Origin: Dyella amyloliquefaciens
GTDB taxonomy: Bacteria; Pseudomonadota; Gammaproteobacteria; Xanthomonadales; Rhodanobacteraceae
Assembly (NCBI RefSeq): GCF_004296575.1
Contig: NZ_SAYT01000001.1
Location: forward strand, 652,856-716,855
Length of the DNA: 64,000 nucleotides
Reading direction: 5' to 3'
The notes beneath the pieces were generated by a model. The model made no database searches. It was not told the DNA's origin and worked only from the letters and a program-made list of their open reading frames with translations. The translations under genes were made by a program, and so were the position numbers. Positions 53,401 through 62,400 of this stretch are shown here, one piece after another; within the stretch, counting starts at the first letter, position 1, and every line of letters begins with the position of its first letter.

Positions 53401-54767
53401 CCGATATACGCATCCGCCTTGCCACTGGCCACCATCGCCAAGCCGGCTTCATTGCTCCCCACCGGAACCAGCGTACTTGCGCCAAGCATCGCCTTGGCGC
53501 GCGACAGCATGCTTTGTTCCTCGCGGATGGCGACAACCCGTCGTGCCAAATCAGACGGCCCCGCAATGGGTGGTCCCCCGACACGCGTCACGATCACTCC
53601 GGGAAACGTTTCGTACGGCTGGCTGAACATCATGTCCTGGCCGGCGAAATCGTTGACGCTACCCGCAGCGATGAGATCTACCTGGTGCGCATCGACGAGT
53701 TTCTTTATCTCGGTCCAGTCATTGGCGGGTACGAGCTTGAACCGGAGGCCAAGGTGCTGGCTGAGCAAGTGCAAGTAGTCAGCCGCGATCCCCGAAAATT
53801 CACCCTTGTCGTCGAAGCTGTAGGGATAGCGGTCAGTCTCGTAGGCCACGCGTAGTTCGGGAAGATGGCGAAGCCATTCGTTCTGTTCGGCGGTGAGCGG
53901 ACTGGACGGCGGCGGCAGCGAGTCAACGGTTTTGTCTATGCCCCAGCGCTTGTGCAACTGAAGCAGGTCGTCCTGGCTGATGTGAAGCTCGGCCTTGCGC
54001 AAGATGCGCGTCAGGACCTCGCGATTCTTGGGCAGTGCCAACGCGATGGAGTCGGGGGGGATGATGCCCTGGCCGAGAATGCGAAGATCGTCGCGTGGCC
54101 TATGCTGCAGAAGTGCTCGCGTGCGAGCGACACCTGTGCCCAGGTAGAGGTCGGCATCCCCTCGGGCCACTATGTCGAGCGCGTCGGCACCATCATTGGC
54201 GTATACCGGAATGGCCTTGGGGTAGTACTTGCGAATCTGCTCGTTGTAGCCGATGAGGGGGCGCTCAACAGCAATACGAAGCCCTTCGAGCGTGCTGTCC
54301 CTCTGGATGAGCTGGTTGTCCTGCCGCACGACCACCATGGCACCACCCGTCATATAGGGGCGCAGGTAGCTGAAGCGATCGGATGTCGTCGGAAGAATCC
54401 CCTGAGCCACCAGAAGATCCACATCAGGCGAAAGTTTCGGCGGGTCCTGCGTATTCGTCCACTCCGTGAACGGATGAAATTCGAGACGCAGGCCAGCATA
54501 GGACGCAAGCAGTCGTGCGTAGTCCACGCCGACGCCCTGGGGTTGGCCACCTATCCAACCTTCCAGAGGCATATGGTCGCCGGCATAGACGGCGACCTGT
54601 ACCACATTGTGTTCGCGTCGCCAGATTTCCTCTTCGGCAGTAAGCCCGCTGGCCGAAGTGTCCTGGAAGGCATCTGCGTGCGCCGGTTTGGAATACGGAA
54701 GAGCCAACCAAGCCATCAGCACCAGTGCGATGCGGCAGAGCCATCGAGTGTCGAGCGCCATGTTCAT
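50457..54767 (-). CDS. BvgS-type hybrid sensor histidine kinase
   Basis: About 1436 residues: leader; two periplasmic SBP3 (solute-binding) domains at about 45-285 and 295-525; transmembrane helix at 530-552; two PAS domains (about 570-695 and 700-830). HisKA has phospho-acceptor H853 (AAMSHEIRTPM); HATPase has SDTGIGIS and GGTGLGLSI. A degenerate receiver-like region (about 1080-1180) lacks the Asp. A true receiver has D1245 (LADCHMPNMDG) and an HPt region has H1380 (LHRIEGSLG). The phosphorelay must end on a response regulator not encoded nearby. Start ATG 54767 is chosen; 54797 is possible. Confidence 0.93.
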   Translation of the reverse strand: MNMALDTRWLCRIALVLMAWLALPYSKPAHADAFQDTSASGLTAEEEIWRREHNVVQVAVYAGDHMPLEGWIGGQPQGVGVDYARLLASYAGLRLEFHPFTEWTNTQDPPKLSPDVDLLVAQGILPTTSDRFSYLRPYMTGGAMVVVRQDNQLIQRDSTLEGLRIAVERPLIGYNEQIRKYYPKAIPVYANDGADALDIVARGDADLYLGTGVARTRALLQHRPRDDLRILGQGIIPPDSIALALPKNREVLTRILRKAELHISQDDLLQLHKRWGIDKTVDSLPPPSSPLTAEQNEWLRHLPELRVAYETDRYPYSFDDKGEFSGIAADYLHLLSQHLGLRFKLVPANDWTEIKKLVDAHQVDLIAAGSVNDFAGQDMMFSQPYETFPGVIVTRVGGPPIAGPSDLARRVVAIREEQSMLSRAKAMLGASTLVPVGSNEAGLAMVASGKADAYIGTLPAIDSLIRNRYAAELHVIGPAGIDLDLALGLRPSDAALLPYINRELNGLGGAQRQAIRARWLTTDYYYGVPWAWVVTGIGAAVVLFGLGGFAYRRLRKAMNDKEHAERKLADELSFQHALLETLPYPVFVKDGQGRYLAVNQAYEQLLEISRNDILGKTLVESRHTPALSPEEQHESDLKMLESGESERSEVTLPPVPGGHQVHSYIAWRRPFVSAASRESRMLGTIVDVSDIRSAEAKARETEQRLSDITEAMPSVVFQLQVKAGSGRTFTYVGGDSKALLDLTPEEIIADEPELARRIHPDDRVRLLDHVHDAADALKPMPAIDFRLKVRGEWRWLRTEGGRAHRLPDGAAEWSGYWIDTTEAHQQAEELLAAKAQAETAVAAKGAFLAAMSHEIRTPMAGVVGLVELLSRTHVDTEQATMLGMAQDSAKLLLQILDDILDYSRIEADRVDLETAPFDLHQLVDSVAGLFSVGAADRGLSLHAIHDGLVGRVFAGDALRIRQILTNLMSNALKFTDTGHVTLRVVLLESTDSIQLIRFMVSDTGIGISPASLSRLFQPFTQAEQSTTRRFGGTGLGLSISKRLAEMMGGKLYLKSQPKKGTDAILELPMHMIEAAETSPEFTGKMASVVISDELLFEEINGALHALGIDVRRESAFEHGADLYIGETGNSGRQEMAVSDSISISPSMAASSGTSEVVRTGPVLWTAVADACRRAMHLENTDTKPIPTPSSRAHAARILIAEDHPINQALIHRQLDALGFDHVMVSDGVEALEELSTGRFDLLLADCHMPNMDGFELTRQLRRAEGCGPRLPIIALSASALPEQVQQCLDAGMDGFLAKPVTLHDLEAKILSIVDHPGRSTQRSHESDVDRQAAHLINFYREPAHLRAILIELLSICRKDFADLEGALAINDEARQRYWLHRIEGSLGVIGDIDGVEPSSADASIDDRVASIVARMSRLEVLVRRIERKMDDSDLHD

Positions 54768-55168
54768 GCCTAATCGACCAAGCAAGGAATGACACATCGG
54801 TGGTCGATGCCAAGGCGGGCGTCATGCCCGGAGACTTTGCGACGGCGATGAGTCATCAGGGTTATCGATGCAATCCCCAACAGCAGGACCGAACCCGCGG
54901 ACAGCGGCGTCCATTAGGCATCCAGGGATGTGAATCCCTGGTGTGAGGGTCTGCCTTGCACAGGGGTGGGGTAGGTAACGCCAAAGTTCGCGGTGAGCGC
55001 CGCTCCTGAAGCGGCCGGGAAGGGGAGTTCATAAGGTCAGTGCGGGCGCGCCATAAGCGCGTTTGCAGCTTATCCGTGCGTCTCGGAGACGCGACATCGG
55101 ACTTTTCCTAGGTGCTGACTGCGCGATTGTGCGTTGTGACACGCGTGTCCGAAAAATCGCTTGCGCTA

Positions 55169-55181
55169 GGACAAATCCGAT
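55169..55181 (+). promoter_or_regulatory. GGA-N4-TCCGAT site between the sensor kinase and the adhesin locus
   Basis: GGACAAATCCGAT. It lies about 400 bp upstream of the sensor kinase start and about 290 bp upstream of the TPR gene. Confidence 0.4.
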
Positions 55182-55303
55182 TCTTTGGATGTGGCCGTAG
55201 TCGCACATTAGCTCCGTCGCCAATGACAGAGATCACGGCAGCTCAAGACAAGAGCGCCGACTGCATCACAGGCGATTTCCTGAAGGCGAAGGAATCGTGA
55301 TCG

Positions 55304-55420
55304 TCAGGGTGATGAAAACGTCGCAAGGCCGACGAAGTTCACACCCAAGACGAACAGGAACGAGATCGACATCAGGGCGAATCGTGCGAGCCGTTGGAAC
55401 AGGCCACGCACATCGCGCAA
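55304..55420 (-). CDS. Possible small hydrophobic protein (38 aa)
   Basis: The minus-strand frame from TTG 55420 encodes LRDVRGLFQRLARF followed by a hydrophobic helix (ALMSISFLFVLGVNFVGLATF) and a stop. The basic-then-hydrophobic layout fits a small membrane protein. Start codon and ribosome binding site are weak, so this may be a chance frame. Confidence 0.22.
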   Translation of the reverse strand: MRDVRGLFQRLARFALMSISFLFVLGVNFVGLATFSSP

Positions 55421-55469
55421 GTGAATGGATTCGCCCTGAGTTCCGGTTTTCCTTCTGAACGTAGGTGTG

Positions 55470-56360
55470 ATGAAAATGCGATTCGATGCAATTCAAACCA
55501 GTCAGGTCTCCAAGCGCGCCCCGCTGATCGCTTCGGCCATCGCGTTGCTGTTCGCTTCGTTTGGCGCCGTGCACGCCGAGGCACCGGCAGCTTCGGTCAA
55601 GCCGATGGCGAATGACGCCGCTTCGTGCGAGGCGGCTGCGGCGGTCGCCGCCAAGCCGTCGACCGCGTGCCTGGTGGTTGCGGGCCAACTGGTCGACCAG
55701 GCTCACCGCTATTACCTCGCTGGCGACGCCGCCAATGCCCAGCCTTATCTGGAGCGCGCCGCACGCATTGCGCCGGAAGATGCCCGTGTGTCGTTCGAGC
55801 AGGCGTTGGTGGACGATGCTTCGGGCCGCCCGCAGGAGGCGCGCAAGCGCTACGACCTCCTCAAGAGCACGCCCATGGCGGCCGCGGCCGCAGTGCCGTC
55901 GGCTGTGAATCTGGTGGCACTGGGCCGCTTCGACGACGCGCGTAATGCGTTTGCCTTGCTGGCTGCAAGCCAGGACGCGTACCTCAGTGGGTATGCGCAA
56001 CTTTGGCAGCTCTGGCTGGACGCACGCAGCTACCGCGGTGACGTCGCCCCGCTGCGCGAAAAGCTGGCGCGGGCCACCGTGGGTGTACGTGCGGCCAATG
56101 CTCAGCAGCAGGCGCTACTCAACCTCTATGCGGGCCAGGGCAGTGTCGACGCGGTGTTTGCCGCCATCGACGCCTCCACGCCCGAGAACTCTCTCCAGCG
56201 AAAAGACGCGCGCACCGAAGCGGCGCTGTTTGCTGGTGGCTATCTGCAATACGTGCTGCGTGACAAGGCCGCAGCGCAGCGGCTCTACCGCCGCGAGCTT
56301 CCCCAATCCGGCGCGTCGGTGGAGCGCCCCTTGATCCAGCAATCCATCGGCTCGTTGTAA
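55470..56360 (+). CDS. Exported TPR-type protein of the adhesin locus
   Basis: About 296 residues with a leader (LIASAIALLFASFGAVHA), then TPR-like helices (ACLVVAGQLVDQAHRYYLAG, ANAQPYLERAARIAPEDARV, and more), Ala-rich throughout. A periplasmic or outer-membrane-linked helper role is inferred because it directly precedes the trimeric autotransporter (67 bp) on the same strand. Start ATG 55470 follows GTAGGTGTG; ATG 55476 is possible. Confidence 0.75.
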   Translation: MKMRFDAIQTSQVSKRAPLIASAIALLFASFGAVHAEAPAASVKPMANDAASCEAAAAVAAKPSTACLVVAGQLVDQAHRYYLAGDAANAQPYLERAARIAPEDARVSFEQALVDDASGRPQEARKRYDLLKSTPMAAAAAVPSAVNLVALGRFDDARNAFALLAASQDAYLSGYAQLWQLWLDARSYRGDVAPLREKLARATVGVRAANAQQQALLNLYAGQGSVDAVFAAIDASTPENSLQRKDARTEAALFAGGYLQYVLRDKAAAQRLYRRELPQSGASVERPLIQQSIGSL

Positions 56361-56427
56361 CTCGATTCAAACCTTTCCTTTCTGAAGACACACATGCCGG
56401 GACACGCGTCCGGTACGGAGCACTGTT

Positions 56428-59400
56428 ATGAACAAGATCTATCGCCTTATCTGGAACAAGAGCCTCGGCGCCATGGTGGCCGTGGGTGAACACACCGCTG
56501 CGCGCGGTAAGAAAAGCTCCGGCACTAATCGTGCCCAAAGAGCAGTGGTGGGTGCTGTGGCGGCCCTGGCGTTCGTCGCCGGTGGGGCACAAGCTTATGT
56601 GGTTAATTCTGGGAGTGTGACGAACGGAGGATCGGTTGCACCTACCGACGGCGGTTCGTCGTCAAACACCGCAATTGGCGGAGGCGCTATTGCGAGGAAT
56701 TCTTCAAACCCTTCTGACAATGCAGGAATTACAGCAATTGGCTATCAGGCAACTGCTACGGTTGGTAATGCGACCGCCATTGGTGAGGCCTCCGCGGCCA
56801 ATGCCGGTGGAAGCGTTGCAATCGGGCCCTCTGCGCAAGTTTACAGTGGTTCAGATTTTGGCCTCGCGATTGGCATGTATGCTTATGTGGGCGACAAGAT
56901 GGTCTCCACTGCTGCGACCGCTGTGGGCCCTGGATCTGAAGCAAATGGAGTCAATGCGGTCTCGATTGGTGGCTCGGCACGAACGTTGGGCGATGGTTCG
57001 GTAGGAATTGGCGCCGGAGCTCAAGGTTATGCAAAGGCTGCAACAGCAATTGGCTCAAATTCGCAAGCTACTGGCGTGTATTCGACGGCTATCGGTGCGG
57101 CCAAGACAACCGCAGACAGGTCGGTAGCGATCGGTCCCGCTGCGAACTCGTCGGCGCTCTCGGCCGCAGCCATCGGAGACACAGCATCGGCTAGCCAACA
57201 GAATGCAGTGGCTATTGGTGCTAACGCATCTGCTTCAATTGCTGGTGGTGTGGCGCTCGGTTCCGGTTCTAGCACCACAGTCGATGCCGGCGTAGCCGGT
57301 TACGTGCCGGGCGATGCCTCCAAGAAAATCAGTTCGGTCGACAAGGCCGCCATCGTCGCCACGGTCGCGAAGAACGCTGCCGTTGACGTTGGCAGCCGCC
57401 AGATCACGAATGTTGCCGCCGGCACCAACAACGGCGACGCGGTGAACGTCTCTCAGCTGAAGGCGGTGGAAGATCTCGCCAGCTCTGGCTGGAACGTCAC
57501 GGACGCCACGGGTGGTACTTCGCATACCGCCAACATCGGCCCGCAGGGCACGGTGACCTTCAGCAGCGCCGACAAGAACATGACGGTGACGGCGGGCGGT
57601 AAGCAGGATGCCGGCACCGTGCAGGTGCAGCTTGCCGACAACCTGGACCTGACCAAGGACGGCAGCGTCACCATGGGCACCACGGTGCTCAACGCCAAGG
57701 GCCTGGACATCAAGAGCACCTCGACCGTCCCGTCCGCTCCGGATGTGAGCATCACGGCCGCGGGCATCAGCGCCGGCATGAACAAGATCACCAACGTTGT
57801 CGACGGCGTGGATGCTAACGACGCCGTGAACGTGGAGCAGCTCAATAAGGCCAGCTCGCACTTCTACAGCGTCAACAGCAGCGACGCGACGGCTGCCAAC
57901 TACAAGAATGATGGTGCTACCGGAGTCAACGCCGTGGCCGCTGGCGTGGGTGCCTCGGCATCGGCCGACCACTCGGTGGCCATGGGCGAGCTTGCCTCCG
58001 CCACCACCGCCAACAGCGTGGCACTGGGCGCCAACAGCAGCACGTCCGCTGTCGTGGGCACCGACAGCGTCACGATCGGCAACACCACGTATACGGGCTT
58101 TGCCGGCACCAAGCCGGTGGGTACGGTGAGCGTGGGTTCCAACGGTAATGAGCGCACCATCACCAACGTAGCCGCAGGCCAGATCACCGATACCAGCACG
58201 GATGCGATCAACGGTTCGCAGCTGTACGCGGTGGCCAAGCAGACCAGCGATCTGTCTGATCGTACGGTGAAGTACGACCTGAACCCGGATGACACGGTGA
58301 ACTACAACTCGGTCTCGATGACCGGCGACGCGTACGACTCGACGACCAAGTCGGGCGGCACGCGCATCTCCAACGTGGCGGCTGGCGTGAATGGCGGCGA
58401 CGCGGTGAACGTGGACCAGCTCGATGCCGCCACGACGCACTTCTACAGCGTCAACAGCAGCGACGCGACGGCAGCCAACTACAAGAATGATGGTGCTACC
58501 GGCGGCAATGCCATCGCCGCTGGCGTGGGTGCCTCGGCCTCGGCCGACCACTCGGTCGCGATGGGCGAACTGGCCTCCGCGACGACCGCCAACAGCGTGG
58601 CGCTGGGTGCCAACAGCAGCACGTCGGATGTGGTGAAGACCACCGACATGACCATCGGTAAGAAGACGTACACCTTCGCCGGCGGCGCGCCGGTAGGCAC
58701 GGTGAGCGTGGGTTCGAAGGGTAACGAGCGCACCATCACCAACGTGGCCGCAGGCCAGGTGAGCGACACCAGCACCGATGCCATCAACGGCTCGCAGCTG
58801 TATGCCGTGACGTCCGATATGGAAGCGTCCAAGACGCATTACTACAGCGTCAACGACAACGATGTGCAGGGTGCCAACTACGACAACGACGGCGCCAAGG
58901 GTATCGACTCGCTGGCTGCTGGCGTGGGTGCCTCGGCGACGGGCTTCGCCGCACAGGCCGTGGGTTACAACGCCGTGGCTAGCGGCGACAATTCGGCCGC
59001 GTTTGGCCAGAGCGCCAAGGCCTCCGGCCCGGTGAGCGTGGCGATGGGTGCCTATAGCCAGGCCACCAACAATGAAGCGGTTGCCATCGGTGCCTTCGCC
59101 AAGGCTGCCGGCAATGGCGCGACGGCGCTGGGCGTGCAGGCGGATGCAGAGGGCGACCAGTCCTTTGCAGTGGGCAATGGCGCCACTTCGACTGGCGCTT
59201 ACAGCAACGCCCAGGGTTATGGCGCCACCGCCGGTACGCTGGGTTCCGTGGCAATCGGCCCGTTTGCCAATGCGTCGGCCAACAACGGCGACGTGGCGTT
59301 GGGCATGAGCTCCAAGACCAGCACGGTGGTGAATACCACCAGCGCGACGGTGGGCGACACCACATACACCGGCTTTGCCGGCACCAACGCGAAGAGCACG

Positions 59401-62400
59401 GTGAGCGTGGGTTCGGCCGGTAGCGAGCGCACCATCACCAACGTGGCCGCAGGCAAGATCACCGACACCAGCACGGATGCGATCAACGGTTCGCAGCTGT
59501 ACGCGGTGGCGAAGCAGACCAGCGATCTGTCCGATCGTTCGGTGAAGTACGACCTGAAGGCCGACGGTTCGGTGAACTACGGCACCTCGACGCTGGCTGG
59601 CGATGTTTCGACCGACGGCGGCGTGACGGGCGGCACCAAGATCACCAACCTGTCGCAGGGTGACGTGAACGCGACCAGCACGGACGCCATCAACGGTGCG
59701 CAGCTGTACGCCATCGCCGGTGACACCAGCAAGCAGTACACCAAGAACTACGGCGTGGGCGTGAAGTATGTGCGCACCAACGACAACGGGCTGACCGAGT
59801 CGGATGCGTTTGCACAGGGCCAGGGTTCGACCGCAGTGGGTTACAACGCCACGACGGCCGCCAACGCTCTGAACAGCGTGGCCATGGGCAACACGGCCAA
59901 CGCAGGCGCTTCGGGCAGCATCGCGATCGGTGCCAGCGCAACGACCAAGGGCATCGAAGGTATCGCCATCGGCCAGGGTGCGAGCGCAAGTGTTGCCTCC
60001 GCAGTCTTGGGCTGGGGTGCGAACGGTGGCGCTCTCGCCACGGCCGTGGGTGCACAGGCTTCGGCGGTGGGTTACCAGTCGACGGCGCTGGGTAACGGTG
60101 CGACTGCATCGGACGACGACAGCGTCGCTTTGGGTGCCAACAGCAGCACGTCCGCTGCCGTGGGCACGGACAGCGCCACGATCGGCAACACCACCTACAC
60201 GGGCTTTGCCGGCACCAAGCCGGTGGGTACGGTGAGCGTGGGCACGAAGGGTAACGAGCGCACCATCACCAACGTGGCCGCAGGCCAGATCACCAAGGAC
60301 AGCACCGACGCCATCAACGGCTCGCAGCTGTACTCGGTGGCGCAGCAGACCAGCGATCTGTCCGATCGTGCGGTGAAGTACGACCTGAACCCGGACAACT
60401 CGGTGAACTACAACTCGGTCACGATGGGCGGCGACGCTTATAACTCGGTGACCAAGTCGGGCGGCACGCGCATCTCGAACGTGGCAGCGGGCGTGGACGG
60501 CGGCGACGCGGTCAACGTCGACCAGCTCAAGCAGGCGAGCGACGATGTCACCTCCAAGGGCATGAACTTCGCTGGCAACAGCGGCGGCACCGTGCACCGT
60601 GACCTGGGCGACACGCTGGCCATCACCGGTGCAGCGACGACGGCCGGTACCTACTCGGGTGCCAACCTGAAGACGGTGACCGATCCGACTACGGGTGCAA
60701 TCCAGCTGCAGATGGCTGATGCGCCGAAGTTTGGCGGTGTGACCATCAACGACGGCAACACCGGCAAGATCACCGGCCTGACCGCTGGCGTGGACGATAA
60801 CGACGCGGTGAACGTGAGCCAGTTGCATGGTGTATCCGATCGCTCTGTGAAGTACGACCTCAATGCCGATGGGTCGGTGAACTACAACAGCGTGAGCATG
60901 GAGGGCGACAAGTCGACCGACGGCGGCAAGACGGGCGGCACCAAGATCACCAACCTGTCGCAGGGTGACGTGAACGCGATCAGCACGGATGCGATCAACG
61001 GTGCACAGCTGTACGCCATCGCCGGTGACACCAGCGACACCTATGTCACCAAGAACGGCAAGGGCGTGAAGTACGTCCGTACCAACGACACGGGCCTGGC
61101 CGATGCCGACTCGTATGCGCAGGGCCAAGGCTCGACGGCAGTGGGTTACAACGCCTCGGCGACGGCTGACAGTAGCCTGGCCCTGGGCCGCAACTCCGTC
61201 GCCTCGGTGGCCGACGGCATCGCGTTGGGCAGCAACTCGGTAGCCAGCACGAAGGCCGGTATCGCGGGCTGGGATGCCAAGACGGGCCAGGCCTCGACCG
61301 ACACCAGCGCCACCTGGAAGAGCACGCTGGGTGCACTGAGCATTGGCGATGCCGCCAACGGCCAGACCCGCCAGATCAACGGCGTGGCCGCTGGTTCGTC
61401 GGATACCGATGCGGTGAACGTCGCACAGCTGAAGGAAGTGGCGCAAGCCACCAGCGATCTGTCTGATCGTGCGGTGAAGTACGACCTCAAGTCCGACGGC
61501 ACGGTGAACTACGGTACCGCCACGCTGGCCGGTTCGACCTCGACCGACGGCGGCAAGACCGGTGGTACCAAGATCACCAATCTGTCCCAGGGTGACGTGT
61601 CGGAAGACAGCACGGACGCGGTGAATGGCTCGCAACTGTTCGCCATTACCGGTGACACCAGCGACACCTACGTGACCAAGAACGGTCGTGGCATCCTCTA
61701 CGTGCGTACCAACGACACGGGTTTGGCGGTGGCTGACTCGCATGCGCTGGGCCAGGCGTCGACGGCGGTGGGTTACAACGCCACGGCGAAGGGTGACGGC
61801 AGCGTGGCCATCGGGCAGAACGCCCAGGCCAACAATGCCAACGATGTCGCGATCGGTTCGGGTTCCACCACTGGCACGGCCAAGGGCACGGCCGGTGCCA
61901 CCATTGCCGGTGATCACTATGACTTCGCCGGTGCCAACCCGACGAGCACGGTGAGCGTGGGCTCGCAGGGTGAGGAACGCACCATCACCAACGTGGCGGC
62001 CGGCGAACTCTCGGCCGACAGCACGGACGCGGTGAACGGTTCGCAGCTGTATGCGACCAACCAGGCGGTGGACAAGATCAACACCACGGTCAACAACATC
62101 GCGGGTGACATCACCAACATCACGCAGGGCCAGGCTGGCATGTTCCAGACCAGCACGGACCAGAAGGCGCCGTCTCCGTCGCCGACCGGTACGAACTCGG
62201 CTGCGGGTGGTGCGAACGCTTCGGCGTCCGGCAGCAACAGCCTGGCGGTGGGCAATGGTTCGCAGGCCTCGGGTGACAACAGCACGGCCATCGGTACCAG
62301 CGCGAAGGCCACGGCCAGCAACAGCGTGGCGATTGGTGCCAACTCGGTGGCTGACCGCGCCAACTCGGTGTCGGTGGGCTCTGCCGGTGCCGAGCGCCAG

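Larger units (their letters stand above)
54798..55469. other. Long intergenic region with a regulatory-type dyad
   Basis: No well supported gene lies here. GGACAAATCCGAT at 55169-55181 matches the dyads near 47.5-50.2 kb. A 38-codon hydrophobic frame lies on the minus strand (55304-55420) and a 25-codon frame on the plus strand (55223-55300); both are unproven. Confidence 0.5.

Noticed and set aside
57235-61917. A 1560-codon open frame antisense to the autotransporter gene
   Set aside because: It is a mirror of the repetitive, GC-biased adhesin sequence, shows only His/Arg/Val-rich repeats, and lacks any domain or ribosome binding site.
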